From Streptomyces sp. Root1304 (lineage in GTDB: Bacteria > Actinomycetota > Actinomycetes > Streptomycetales > Streptomycetaceae), in contig NZ_LMEP01000023.1 of assembly GCF_001426405.1 (NCBI RefSeq), positions 274,485-338,484 on the forward strand: a stretch of DNA of 64,000 bases. Reading direction: 5' to 3'. A program made the translations under genes and the position numbers. Position 1 is the stretch's first letter. Every line of letters begins with the position of its first letter. Below are positions 1-8,006 of the stretch, piece after piece. Under the pieces are notes generated by a model. The model made no database searches. It worked only from the letters and a program-made list of their open reading frames with translations, and was not told the origin of the DNA.

Positions 1-101
1 CCGCTACGAGGGCCTTCCGGCGCCTTGCGATCGCACGCACCAGACGCCGCGGGCCCTGCCCTGCGGGCAGACGGCGCTACTTTCCGGACACGACCTAGGC
101 C
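1..101. repeat. Diverged partial copy of the 182-bp hairpin element
   Basis: Bases 33-53 are identical over 21 nt to the reverse complement of 50422-50442, inside the hairpin element at 50378-50559. Flanking bases also align loosely: TACGAGGG at 5-12 before the identical block, CGGGCA at 64-69, and CTAGG near 95-99, where the other copy ends in CCCTAG. The copy is cut by the window edge and is too diverged to fold into the full stem. Confidence 0.5.
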
Positions 102-405
102 CGTCCCGCCGGTCCTGCCCGTCCCGCCTGCCCGGGACGGGCCGGGACCGGCTCGGCGCTGCCTGCCGGCCCGGCGGGTGCGCCGTGGGCCCCGGTCCGG
201 CACGCCAGGACCGGGGCTTCGGCGTGTCCGGAGGGGCTTCGGCACGTCCCCGCCGCGGTCTCCCGCGGGCACGTCCCCGCGGCGGCATCCGCCGTCCCGC
301 CCTGCCCCGAGGCTTCCGCATTTGTGGAACACGTTCTACCGTGGCCGCCGTCGCGCGTCGCACCGCACCGAGGACGCCGTAGGACCGCCGCCACGGGAGG
401 CCCCC
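102..405. other. GC-rich non-coding leader before the acyl-CoA dehydrogenase gene
   Basis: No convincing gene is visible. The only structured signal is the palindrome at 325-338. The start at 406 follows a GGGAGG Shine-Dalgarno at 395-400. The open frame continuing upstream from 405 is a low-complexity Arg/Pro/Gly stretch with no family resemblance. Confidence 0.6.
325..338. promoter_or_regulatory. KstR-like operator candidate (TNNAACNNGTTNNA)
   Basis: TGGAACACGTTCTA fits the TNNAACNNGTTNNA pattern known for KstR, the TetR-family repressor of sterol and lipid catabolism in mycolic actinobacteria. It lies 67 bases before the start of an acyl-CoA dehydrogenase gene. The match is seen directly; the regulator is inferred and none is encoded nearby. 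Confidence 0.45.
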
Positions 406-1584
406 ATGCACCTCGAGTACACGCCCGCCCAGAACAGCCTGCGCGCCGAGCTGCGGGCGTACTTCGCCGAGCTGGTCCCGGACGACGTCCACAGCCGGTA
501 CGCGGACCCGGCCGCGCAGAAGCGCTTCTACCGCGAGACCGTGCGACGGCTCGGTTCGGACGGCTGGCTGGGGGTGGGCTGGCCCACGGAGTACGGGGGG
601 CGCGGGCTGACCCCGATGGAGCAGTTCATCTTCTTCGACGAGGCGGCGCAGGCCGGCGTACCGCTGCCCCTCATGGCGCTGAACACGGTCGGCCCGACGA
701 TCATGCGGTTCGGCACCGACGAGCAGAAGTCGTTCTTCCTGCCGCGCATCCTCTCCGGCGAGATCGACTTCGCGATCGGGTACAGCGAGCCCGACGCGGG
801 CACCGACCTGGCCGCCCTGAAGACCCGCGCGGTGCGGCACGGGGACACGTACGTCGTCAACGGCCAGAAGATCTGGACGACGAACGGCGACACCGCCGAC
901 TGGGTCTGGCTCGCCGTCCGTACGGACCCCGACGCGGCACCCCACAAGGGAATCACCATGCTCCTGGTCCCCACGAGCGACCCCGGGTACTCCTGCACCA
1001 TCATCAACACGCTCGCCTCGCACGACACCACCGCGAGCTACTACGACGACGTCCGGGTCCCCGAGTCCCACCGGGTGGGCGAGGAGAACAAGGGCTGGCG
1101 GCTCATCACCAACCAGCTCAACCACGAGCGCGTCACCCTCGCGGCGCACGGCACGATGGCGATCCGCGCGTTCCACGACGTGCAGCGGTGGGCCGCCGCG
1201 ACCCCGCTCGCCGACGGCCGACGCGTGATCGACCTCCCCTGGGTCCGCCGCACCCTGGCCCGCACCCACGTCCGGCTCGACGCGATGAAGCTCCTCAACT
1301 GGCAGATGGTGAACGCCGTCCAGAACGGCACCCTCACCCCCCAGGACGCCTCGGCCGTCAAGGTCTACGGCTCCGAGGCCCGCCGCGACGCGTACGCGGC
1401 CCTGATGGAGGTGGTGGCCGCCGCGGGCGCGCTCAAGGAGGGCTCGGCGGGCGCGGTCCTCCACGGCGAACTCGAACGCGGCTACCGCTCGGCCGTCATC
1501 TTCACCTTCGGCGGCGGCAACAACGAGATCCAGCGCGAGATCATCTCCTGGATCGGCCTGGGCATGCCGAGGGTCCGCCGCTAG
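406..1584 (+). CDS. Acyl-CoA dehydrogenase (FadE-like)
   Basis: This 392-residue FAD-dependent acyl-CoA dehydrogenase would introduce the alpha-beta double bond into an acyl-CoA thioester. The N-terminal helical domain is followed by the middle-domain motif YSEPDAGTDLA. The C-terminal domain ends in GGGNNEIQREII...GLGMPR, typical of actinobacterial FadE proteins that act on lipid or sterol side chains. The length is normal for the family. The ATG was chosen because of the GGGAGG ribosome-binding site and because homology begins there. The gene stands alone, with a strong hairpin just downstream and a KstR-like palindrome upstream. Substrate is unknown; a link to sterol or branched acyl chains is only an inference from the C-terminal motif and the operator. 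Confidence 0.88.
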   Translation: MHLEYTPAQNSLRAELRAYFAELVPDDVHSRYADPAAQKRFYRETVRRLGSDGWLGVGWPTEYGGRGLTPMEQFIFFDEAAQAGVPLPLMALNTVGPTIMRFGTDEQKSFFLPRILSGEIDFAIGYSEPDAGTDLAALKTRAVRHGDTYVVNGQKIWTTNGDTADWVWLAVRTDPDAAPHKGITMLLVPTSDPGYSCTIINTLASHDTTASYYDDVRVPESHRVGEENKGWRLITNQLNHERVTLAAHGTMAIRAFHDVQRWAAATPLADGRRVIDLPWVRRTLARTHVRLDAMKLLNWQMVNAVQNGTLTPQDASAVKVYGSEARRDAYAALMEVVAAAGALKEGSAGAVLHGELERGYRSAVIFTFGGGNNEIQREIISWIGLGMPRVRR

Positions 1585-1594
1585 GTTCTGTCGT

Positions 1595-1636
1595 CGCACT
1601 CCCGCCGTCCGTCCTTCGGGCGGCGGCGGGAGTGCG
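1595..1636 (+). terminator. Hairpin terminator after acyl-CoA dehydrogenase
   Basis: A 13-bp outer stem (1595-1607 with 1624-1636) and a short inner stem close on a TTCG tetraloop at 1615-1618, 10 bases after the stop codon. There is no T tract, as is common in Streptomyces. Confidence 0.7.
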
Positions 1637-1707
1637 GAGCGGGCGCGGGGAGTGTCAATGGTCCTCGCTCTGCGGGGTCTTCGTCCGTGATGCCACTCCG
1701 GCCAACA

Positions 1708-1723
1708 GTGTTAACGCTCACAA
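1708..1723. promoter_or_regulatory. LacI-family operator (AraR-type), distal site
   Basis: GTGTTAACGCTCACAA matches the site shared with 1806-1821, 12124-12139 and 13534-13549 (consensus TTGTTARCGCTCACAA) in 15 of 16 positions. It lies 98 bases upstream of the proximal operator, a spacing that could allow looping. I see no matching -35 box for it. Confidence 0.75.
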
Positions 1724-1792
1724 TTCCCAGGGATCGTACTCCTGGCTGACCAGGATTGACGTGTCAAGAACAAGTAACAGCCGTACGAGCCC

Positions 1793-1822
1793 TTGAGTTA
1801 CGACTCTGTTAGCGCTCACAAT
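1793..1822 (+). promoter_or_regulatory. Promoter of the furanose importer operon with overlapping AraR-type operator
   Basis: TTGAGT (1793-1798) and CACAAT (1817-1822) are separated by 18 bases. The operator CTGTTAGCGCTCACAA at 1806-1821 covers the -10 box, so a bound LacI-family protein would block RNA polymerase. The rest of the 1585-1973 gap holds only the hairpin at 1595-1636 and the distal operator. Confidence 0.65.
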
Positions 1823-1973
1823 GTGTCGCGTCCGCCAGCTGACCGGTCGTCGGGGCCGACGCCTCGTCTGTCTCCACCCGGCTCAACCACCGCTGCGCGG
1901 CCATCCCTTCGCCGGGCCCGTCACCTTCAGGGCTCCGCCTGGTACGACGCACGTCCCCGAGAGGAACCACGAC

Positions 1974-2969
1974 ATGGCCCACAGAACCCTCCGCATCCTC
2001 GCCGCCGCCCTGGCCGGCAGTGTGCTGACCGCCTGCACCACCGAGCCCGCGTCGACCGCCACCACGACCGGCGGCAAGGGTTCCTCCGACGGCAAGCTCG
2101 TGCTCGGGTTCGCACAGGTGGGAGCGGAGAGCGGCTGGCGCACCGCCAACACCAAGTCCGTGCGCGACGCGGCCGAGAAGGCGGGCATCACGCTGAAGTT
2201 CTCCGACGCGCAGCAGAAGCAGGAGAACCAGATCAAGGCGATCCGCACCTTCATCCAGCAGAAGGTGGACGTCATCGCCTTCTCGCCCGTCGTGGAATCC
2301 GGCTGGGACACCGTCCTGAAGGAGGCCAAGAACGCCGGCATCCCCGTGATCCTCACCGACCGGGCGGTCGACTCCCAGGACACCTCCCTCTACCGGACCT
2401 TCCTCGGCTCCGACTTCGTCAAGGAGGGGCAGGAGGCCGGCAAGTGGCTCGTGAAGGAGTACGAGGGAACCTCCGAGCCGGTCAACATCGTCGAGCTCCA
2501 GGGCACCACCGGCTCCGCCCCCGCCAACGACCGCAAGGCGGGCTTCGCCGAGGCGATCAAGGGCGACCCCAAGTTCGAGGTCGTCGCCTCCCAGACCGGC
2601 GACTTCACCCGCGCCAAGGGCAAGGAGGTCATGCAGGCCTTCCTCAAGGCCCACGAGGACATCGACGTGCTCTACGCCCACAACGACGACATGGCCCTGG
2701 GCGCCATCCAGGCCATCGAGGAGGCGGGCAAGAAGCCGGGCACCGACATCAAGGTGATCTCCATCGACGGCATCAAGGACGCCTTCGTCGCCATGAAGGA
2801 CAAGAAGATCAACGTGGTCGTCGAGTGCAACCCGCTCCTCGGCGACCAGCTGATGGACCTCGCGAAGAAGGTCGCGGCCGGCGAGGACGTCCCCCGCCGG
2901 GTCGAGACCGAGGAAGGCGTCTTCACGCAGGACCGGGCCGCGGCCGCCCTGCCCGGCCGCCAGTACTGA
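1974..2969 (+). CDS. ytfQ: YtfQ-type furanose-binding lipoprotein of ABC importer
   Basis: This extracytoplasmic solute-binding lipoprotein has 331 residues. A short signal peptide ends in the lipobox LTAC, with C21 as the lipidated cysteine. The mature protein follows the YtfQ pattern closely (GFAQVGAESGWR, QQKQENQIKAIR, ELQGTTGSAPANDRKAGFAEAIK, YAHNDDMALGAIQA). YtfQ of E. coli binds galactofuranose, and related importers in Shewanella take L-arabinofuranose. Linkage to araBAD operators and to arabinoxylan hydrolases favours L-arabinofuranose here; that is an inference. It is the first gene of a transporter operon under two AraR-type operators. The ATG follows a GAGAGGAACC ribosome-binding region; the upstream in-frame ATG at 1821 lies inside the operator and was rejected. 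Confidence 0.9.
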   Translation: MAHRTLRILAAALAGSVLTACTTEPASTATTTGGKGSSDGKLVLGFAQVGAESGWRTANTKSVRDAAEKAGITLKFSDAQQKQENQIKAIRTFIQQKVDVIAFSPVVESGWDTVLKEAKNAGIPVILTDRAVDSQDTSLYRTFLGSDFVKEGQEAGKWLVKEYEGTSEPVNIVELQGTTGSAPANDRKAGFAEAIKGDPKFEVVASQTGDFTRAKGKEVMQAFLKAHEDIDVLYAHNDDMALGAIQAIEEAGKKPGTDIKVISIDGIKDAFVAMKDKKINVVVECNPLLGDQLMDLAKKVAAGEDVPRRVETEEGVFTQDRAAAALPGRQY

Positions 2970-3036
2970 CCCACCGCCCGCACGCACCGGGGGCGGCCCT
3001 CGCACCGCCCCCGGCCCCCTCAGGAGAGGAGGGCGG

Positions 3037-4596
3037 ATGGCAGCCCCACCCACCCCCCGCACACCCACCCGCACCGACCGGCCCGTCCTGGAGGCCCGTG
3101 GCATCCGCAGGGCCTTCCCGGGAGTCCTCGCCCTCGACGGCGTGGACCTGCGCCTCTTCCCCGGCGAGGTCCACGCGTTGATGGGCGAGAACGGCGCCGG
3201 CAAGTCCACCCTCATCAAAGTGCTCACCGGGGTCCATCCGCCCGACGCGGGAACGGTCACCGTCGACGGAGCCGACCGGCGGTTCTCCGAACCCCTGGAG
3301 GCCCAGCACGCCGGGATCAGCACGGTCTACCAGGAGGTGAACCTCTGCCCCAACCTCTCCGTCGCCGAGAACATCCTCATCGGCCGTGAACCCCGGCGCC
3401 TGGGACTCGTCCACTGGTCGGCCCTCCACCGGCGCGCGGAACGGCTCATCACCGAGCTGGAACTCGACCTCGACGTCCGCGCACCGCTGAGCGCGCACTC
3501 CATCGCCGTCCAGCAGCTCGTCGCGATCGTCCGTGCCGTGGACGTCCGGGCGAAGGTCCTCGTCCTCGACGAGCCCACCTCGAGCCTCGACCGGGACGAG
3601 GTCGCCCAGCTCTTCACCCTGGTACGCCGGCTCCGCGACCGGGGCGTCGCGATCCTCTTCGTGACCCACTTCCTCGACCAGGTCTTCGACCTGTGCGACC
3701 GGGTGACCGTGCTGCGCAACGGCCGCCTCGAAGGCGAGTACAGGATCGACGAGCTGACGCCCGTCACCCTCGTCCACCGCATGGTCGGCGGCGAACTGCG
3801 CAGCCTCGACGCACTCGCCGAGACCTCGCAGTCAGGCACCGCCACCGACCACCCCGCGGACGTCCCCTTCCTGAGCGCCCGCGGACTCGGCAGGACCGGT
3901 TCCGTCGAGCCGTACGACCTCGACATCCACCGCGGGGAGGTCATCGGCCTCGCCGGGCTCCTCGGATCCGGACGTACGGAAGCGGTCCGGCTGCTCTTCG
4001 GCGCCGACCACGCCGACGAGGGCGAACTGCGGATCGACGGCGAGCACACCGTCCTGCGCTCGCCGCGCACGGCGATCGCCCACAAGATCGCCTTCTGCTC
4101 GGAGAACCGCAAGGCGGAGGGGCTGATCGGCGAACTCACCGTCCGCGAGAACATCGTGCTCGCCCTGCAAGCCGCACGCGGCTGGACGAGACCCCTCTCC
4201 CGCGCCCGGCAGGACGAGATCGCGGCCCGCTGGATCGAGGTCCTCGACATCCGCCCGGCCGCCCCCGAGGCGCAGGTGCGCAACCTCAGCGGCGGCAACC
4301 AGCAGAAGGTGCTCCTCGCCCGGTGGCTGCTCACCGACCCGGACCTGCTGATCCTCGACGAACCCACCCGGGGCATCGACATCGGCGCGAAGACGGAGAT
4401 CCAGCGACTGGTGACCCGCCTCGCCGCCGAGGGCACGGCGGTCCTCTACATCTCCGCCGAACTCGACGAAGTCCTGCGGCTGAGCCACCGGGTCGGCGTC
4501 CTGCGCGACCGCCGCCTCGTCGCCACCCTCCCCAACGACACGACCCTGACGCCCGACCGGATCCTGGGCGCCATCGCCACCGGAGCCACCTCATGA
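3037..4596 (+). CDS. ytfR: Sugar ABC importer ATPase, two nucleotide-binding domains (YtfR-type)
   Basis: The 519-residue cytosolic ATPase has two fused ABC domains, as in RbsA/AraG/YtfR. Domain 1 has Walker A GENGAGKST (50-58) and Walker B VLVLDEPTSSLD (about 174-185). Domain 2 has the usual degenerate Walker A (GLLGSGRTE), a full signature LSGGNQQK from residue 417, and Walker B LLILDEPTRGID. The signature of domain 1 is degenerate (LSAHSIAVQQ), so full catalysis probably rests on one site, as is usual for this class. The ATG has a strong GGAGAGGAGG site. The stop overlaps the next start by ATGA, indicating translational coupling to the permease. Confidence 0.93.
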   Translation: MAAPPTPRTPTRTDRPVLEARGIRRAFPGVLALDGVDLRLFPGEVHALMGENGAGKSTLIKVLTGVHPPDAGTVTVDGADRRFSEPLEAQHAGISTVYQEVNLCPNLSVAENILIGREPRRLGLVHWSALHRRAERLITELELDLDVRAPLSAHSIAVQQLVAIVRAVDVRAKVLVLDEPTSSLDRDEVAQLFTLVRRLRDRGVAILFVTHFLDQVFDLCDRVTVLRNGRLEGEYRIDELTPVTLVHRMVGGELRSLDALAETSQSGTATDHPADVPFLSARGLGRTGSVEPYDLDIHRGEVIGLAGLLGSGRTEAVRLLFGADHADEGELRIDGEHTVLRSPRTAIAHKIAFCSENRKAEGLIGELTVRENIVLALQAARGWTRPLSRARQDEIAARWIEVLDIRPAAPEAQVRNLSGGNQQKVLLARWLLTDPDLLILDEPTRGIDIGAKTEIQRLVTRLAAEGTAVLYISAELDEVLRLSHRVGVLRDRRLVATLPNDTTLTPDRILGAIATGATS

Positions 4597-5726
4597 CACC
4601 ACCTGACGACACCGGTGCCGGGGCGCGCCCGCCCCGGGTGCCCGGCCCCCGGCGGCTCGCCGGACACCCCCTGTTCTGGCCCGCCGCCGTCCTCGCCGCC
4701 CTGCTCCTCGGAAACGTCGCGCTCACCCACGACTTCCTCGCCGTCCGCGTCCAGAACGGGCACCTGTACGGCAGCCTCGTCGACATCCTCCAGTTCGGCG
4801 CCCCGCTGATCCTCGTGTCCCTCGGCATGACGCTGGTCATCGCGACCCGGGGCATCGACCTCTCGGTCGGCTCCACGGTCGCCATCGCCGGCGCCCTGGC
4901 GTGCGAGCACATCGCCACGGCACAGGACCCCGGGAGCCCGGCCACCGTTCTCACGGCCATCGCGACCGCGCTCGGCGTGGCCGCCGCGATCGGACTCCTC
5001 AACGGCTTCCTCGTCGCCCGGCTCGGCGTCCAGCCCATCGTCGCCACACTGGTCCTCATGGTCGCCGGGCGCGGCGTGGCCCAGCTCATCACCGACGGCC
5101 AGATCATCAGCGTCTCCAGCGCCGCCTACAAGATGATCGGCGGCGGCTACTGGCTCACCCTCCCCTTCGCCGTGCTGATCGCCGCCGCCCTCGTCGCCGT
5201 GACCTCCCTCGTCACCCGGCGCACCGCGCTCGGCCTGCTCATCGAATCGGTCGGCGGCAACCCGGTGGCCAGCCGCCTCGTCGGCATCCGGGCGGCCGGA
5301 CTGCTCGTCACCGTCTACGTCGTCAGCGCCGTGTGCGCTGCCGTGGCCGGCCTGATGATCAGCTCCAACGTGTCCAGCGCCGACGGCAACAACGCGGGCC
5401 TCTGGATCGAACTGGACGCCATCCTCGCCGTGGTCATCGGCGGCACCGCCCTCACCGGCGGCCGCTTCTCCCTCGGCGGTACGGTCCTGGGCGCACTCGT
5501 CATCCAGACCCTCTCGACCACGATCTACACGCTCGGCGTCCCGCCGGAGACCACCCTCGTCTTCAAGGCACTGGTCGTCATCGTCGTGTGTCTCGTCCAG
5601 TCGCCCGCGTTCCGCGCCCGGCTCTCCCGCCGCGGCAGCCCCGGCCGTGGCCGCGGGCCCGCCGCCCCGGATCCGGCCCCCGCCGCCGGGGACGTACAGG
5701 CCCGCCGCCAGGAGGTCCACCCGTGA
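4593..5726 (+). CDS. ytfT: Furanose ABC importer permease 1 (YtfT-type)
   Basis: A 377-residue integral membrane protein of the RbsC/AraH permease family (BPD_transp_2). The family motif GIDLSVGSTVAIAGAL lies in the first third and the conserved GGNPVASRLVGI and VVIGGTALTGGRFSLGG segments follow. It pairs with the second permease to form a heterodimeric channel, as YtfT and YjfF do. The start overlaps the ATPase stop (ATGA) and its own stop overlaps the next start (GTGA). The tail after the last membrane segment is Arg/Pro/Gly-rich and extends past the usual family end. Confidence 0.92.
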   Translation: MTPPDDTGAGARPPRVPGPRRLAGHPLFWPAAVLAALLLGNVALTHDFLAVRVQNGHLYGSLVDILQFGAPLILVSLGMTLVIATRGIDLSVGSTVAIAGALACEHIATAQDPGSPATVLTAIATALGVAAAIGLLNGFLVARLGVQPIVATLVLMVAGRGVAQLITDGQIISVSSAAYKMIGGGYWLTLPFAVLIAAALVAVTSLVTRRTALGLLIESVGGNPVASRLVGIRAAGLLVTVYVVSAVCAAVAGLMISSNVSSADGNNAGLWIELDAILAVVIGGTALTGGRFSLGGTVLGALVIQTLSTTIYTLGVPPETTLVFKALVVIVVCLVQSPAFRARLSRRGSPGRGRGPAAPDPAPAAGDVQARRQEVHP

Positions 5727-6730
5727 GCACCACCCTCAGCTCCCTCGCCAAGCCCCTCCACCGGTTCTCCGTACGGCATGCCACCCGGCTGCCGCTCATG
5801 GTGACGGCCACGCTGCTCGTCGCGATGTTCACGGTCGGCTCCCTGAACTACGAGGGCTTCTTCTCCGCGCAGGTGCTCCTCAACGTCCTCATCGACAACG
5901 GCTTCCTGCTCGTCGTGGCCGTCGGCATGACCTTCGTCGTCCTCACCGGCGGGATAGACCTGTCCGTCGGCTCGATGGTGGCCCTCTCCACCATGCTGAC
6001 GGCCTGGCTCGTCGAACAGAACGGCCTGCCGCTCGCCCTCTCGGTGCCCGTGGTGCTGCTCGTGGGCGCCGGCGGCGGCGCCCTGATGGGCTGGGTGATC
6101 CACGCCTTCGAGATCCAGCCCTTCATCGTCACCCTCGCGGGCATGTTCCTCGCCCGCGGCCTCTGCTACATGATCAGCACCGAGTCCATCTCCCTCACGG
6201 ACCCGACGGCCACGCGGATCGCCCAGACCCGGGTGCTCCTGCCCGGCGGCCTGTTCGTCTCGCCCGCCGTCGTCATCGCCCTGGTCGTCCTCGCGCTCGC
6301 CTTCGTCGTCCTGCACCACACCCGCTTCGGCCGTACGGTCTACGCCCTCGGCGGCAGCGAGTCCTCGGCCCGCCTCATGGGCCTGCCCGTGGGACGCACC
6401 AAGGTCGCGGTGTACGCCGTGAGCGGTCTCTGTTCCGCCCTCGGCGGCCTGCTGCTGACGTTCTACATGCTGTCCGGCTACGCCCTGCACGCCGTCGGCA
6501 TGGAACTCGACGCCATCGCGGCCGCCGTGATCGGCGGGACGCTGCTGACCGGCGGCTCCGGCTTCGTCCTCGGAACCGCGCTGGGCGTGACGGTCCTCGG
6601 CCTGATCCAGACCGTCATCAGCTTCCAGGGCACGCTCAGCTCCTGGTGGACGCGCATCGTCATCGGCGGCCTGCTGTTCGTCTTCATCCTCCTCCAGCGG
6701 CTCTTCGGCGGCGCCCGCCCGGCGCAATGA
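5723..6730 (+). CDS. yjfF: Furanose ABC importer permease 2 (YjfF-type)
   Basis: A 335-residue membrane permease closest in pattern to YjfF (NVLIDNGFLLVVAVGMTF, GGIDLSVGSMVALSTM, FIVTLAGMFLARGL, GTLSSWWTRIVIGGLLFVFI). Together with YtfT it gives the two-permease layout diagnostic of the YtfQRT-YjfF class. RbsC-type systems instead use a single permease as a homodimer. The GTG start has a GGAGG site 8 bases upstream and overlaps the stop of permease 1. A strong hairpin follows, so the epimerase gene downstream may be expressed at a reduced level. Confidence 0.93.
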   Translation: MSTTLSSLAKPLHRFSVRHATRLPLMVTATLLVAMFTVGSLNYEGFFSAQVLLNVLIDNGFLLVVAVGMTFVVLTGGIDLSVGSMVALSTMLTAWLVEQNGLPLALSVPVVLLVGAGGGALMGWVIHAFEIQPFIVTLAGMFLARGLCYMISTESISLTDPTATRIAQTRVLLPGGLFVSPAVVIALVVLALAFVVLHHTRFGRTVYALGGSESSARLMGLPVGRTKVAVYAVSGLCSALGGLLLTFYMLSGYALHAVGMELDAIAAAVIGGTLLTGGSGFVLGTALGVTVLGLIQTVISFQGTLSSWWTRIVIGGLLFVFILLQRLFGGARPAQ

Positions 6731-6777
6731 CCTCACGGCGAACCGGTCGCTGAACGCCCACGAACAAGCCACGACCG

Positions 6778-6820
6778 CGCCCGGAACGGGGGCAGGGGCT
6801 CCCTGCCCCCGTTCCGGGCG
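6778..6820 (+). terminator. Perfect 20-bp hairpin between yjfF and galM
   Basis: 6778-6797 pairs without mismatch with 6801-6820 around a 3-base GCT loop. It sits inside what is otherwise one operon, so it may act as an attenuating or partial terminator, or as a 3'-end stabiliser for the transporter mRNA. Confidence 0.7.
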
Positions 6821-6847
6821 ACACCCCGCTCCGGACAAGGAACTCCC

Positions 6848-7915
6848 ATGAACCCGTCACCGTCCGCCTTCACCGGAGGACCGCCGGCCCGTCACCCCTG
6901 CCCGGACGCGGGGGAACGCTGGATCTTCGGCTTCCCCGGCGGACCGACGGCGGAGGTGCACACCCGCGGCGCCCGCCTCCACGCACTGTGGGTGCCGGAC
7001 CGGCACGGCACCCCGGCCGACGTCGTCCTCGCTCCCCGGGACCCGGCGCTGACGGCCACCACCGCCCGGTACTTCGGTTCCACTGTCGGCCGGTACGCCA
7101 ACCGCATCGCCCGCGGCCGGTTCTCGCTCGGCCCGGATGCGTACCAGCTGACCACACAGGAGGACGGACACTGCCTGCACGGCGGGACCGACGGCTTCGA
7201 CACCCGGCTCTGGAAAGCCGAGAGCGTGCACACGCCCGAGTGGACCGGCGTGCTCCTGCACCTGCGCAGCCCCGACGGCGACCAGGGCTTCCCGGGAAAC
7301 CTGGACGTCACCGTCAGCTGTCTCGTCGGCCGAGACGACGAACTCGCCTTCTCGTACGCGGCGGTCACCGACGCCCCCACCCCGGTCAACCTGACCAACC
7401 ACGCCTACTTCAACCTGGAGGGCGAGGGGGCCGGCGACATCCTCGGCCACGAACTGACCGTCGGCGCCTCCCACTACACACCGGTCGACGCGGATCTCAT
7501 CCCGTCCGGCGACCACCGCCCCGTCTCCGGCACCGCCTTCGACCTCCGCAGGCCGTACAGGCTCGCCGAGGCCCTCTCCCGCCCCGGCGTGGACGGCGGC
7601 TACGACCACAACTTCGTCCTGAGCGCGCACCGCGACGGCACACCGCGCCGGGCCGCTGTCCTGTACGCGCCCGCCACCGGCCGCAGCATGGAGGTGCTGA
7701 CCACGGAGCCCGGCCTCCAGGTCTACAGCGCGGGGCAGTTCGACGGATCCGTCCTCGGCAAGAGCGGGACGCCGTACCGCGCGGGCGCGGGCATCGCCCT
7801 GGAGACCCAGCACTTCCCCGACTCCCCGAACCGCCCCGCCGACCCGTCCCCGGTGCTGTTCCCCGGTGACGCGTACCGGTCGAGGACGGTCCTGCGGTTC
7901 CGTACCCACGCCTGA
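6848..7915 (+). CDS. galM: Aldose 1-epimerase (mutarotase)
   Basis: The 355-residue cytosolic GalM-family protein interconverts alpha and beta anomers of aldoses. Conserved residues are visible: H111 (CLHGG), H185 as catalytic acid (NLTNHAYFNL), D252 (GGYDHNFVL) and E318 as catalytic base (ALETQHFPDSPN). No signal peptide is present. Placed last in the importer operon, it would speed conversion of the imported sugar into the anomer needed by L-arabinose isomerase. If the importer brings in furanose, ring exchange could pass through the open chain. ATG with an AAGGAA site. A hairpin separates it from the permease. Confidence 0.92.
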   Translation: MNPSPSAFTGGPPARHPCPDAGERWIFGFPGGPTAEVHTRGARLHALWVPDRHGTPADVVLAPRDPALTATTARYFGSTVGRYANRIARGRFSLGPDAYQLTTQEDGHCLHGGTDGFDTRLWKAESVHTPEWTGVLLHLRSPDGDQGFPGNLDVTVSCLVGRDDELAFSYAAVTDAPTPVNLTNHAYFNLEGEGAGDILGHELTVGASHYTPVDADLIPSGDHRPVSGTAFDLRRPYRLAEALSRPGVDGGYDHNFVLSAHRDGTPRRAAVLYAPATGRSMEVLTTEPGLQVYSAGQFDGSVLGKSGTPYRAGAGIALETQHFPDSPNRPADPSPVLFPGDAYRSRTVLRFRTHA

Positions 7916-7946
7916 CCCCCTACGGACACGTGGACACGGACACGAC

Positions 7947-7996
7947 GACACGGCTGTGCCCGCCGGTGGGGAGGTACCGGCGGGCACAGCCGTGTC
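7947..7996. terminator. Perfect 21-bp bidirectional hairpin between convergent operons
   Basis: 7947-7967 pairs perfectly with 7976-7996 around an 8-base loop. It lies between galM (+) and mmsB (-) and would serve both transcripts. Confidence 0.85.
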
Positions 7997-8006
7997 CGGA
8001 GCGGTG

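Noticed and set aside
4..1599. Long open frame antisense to the acyl-CoA dehydrogenase gene
   Set aside because: It is a product of GC-rich codon bias: no family resemblance, Arg/Gly/Asp/Val-rich, and it mirrors the real gene. The same applies to antisense and off-frame ORFs over most genes in the window.
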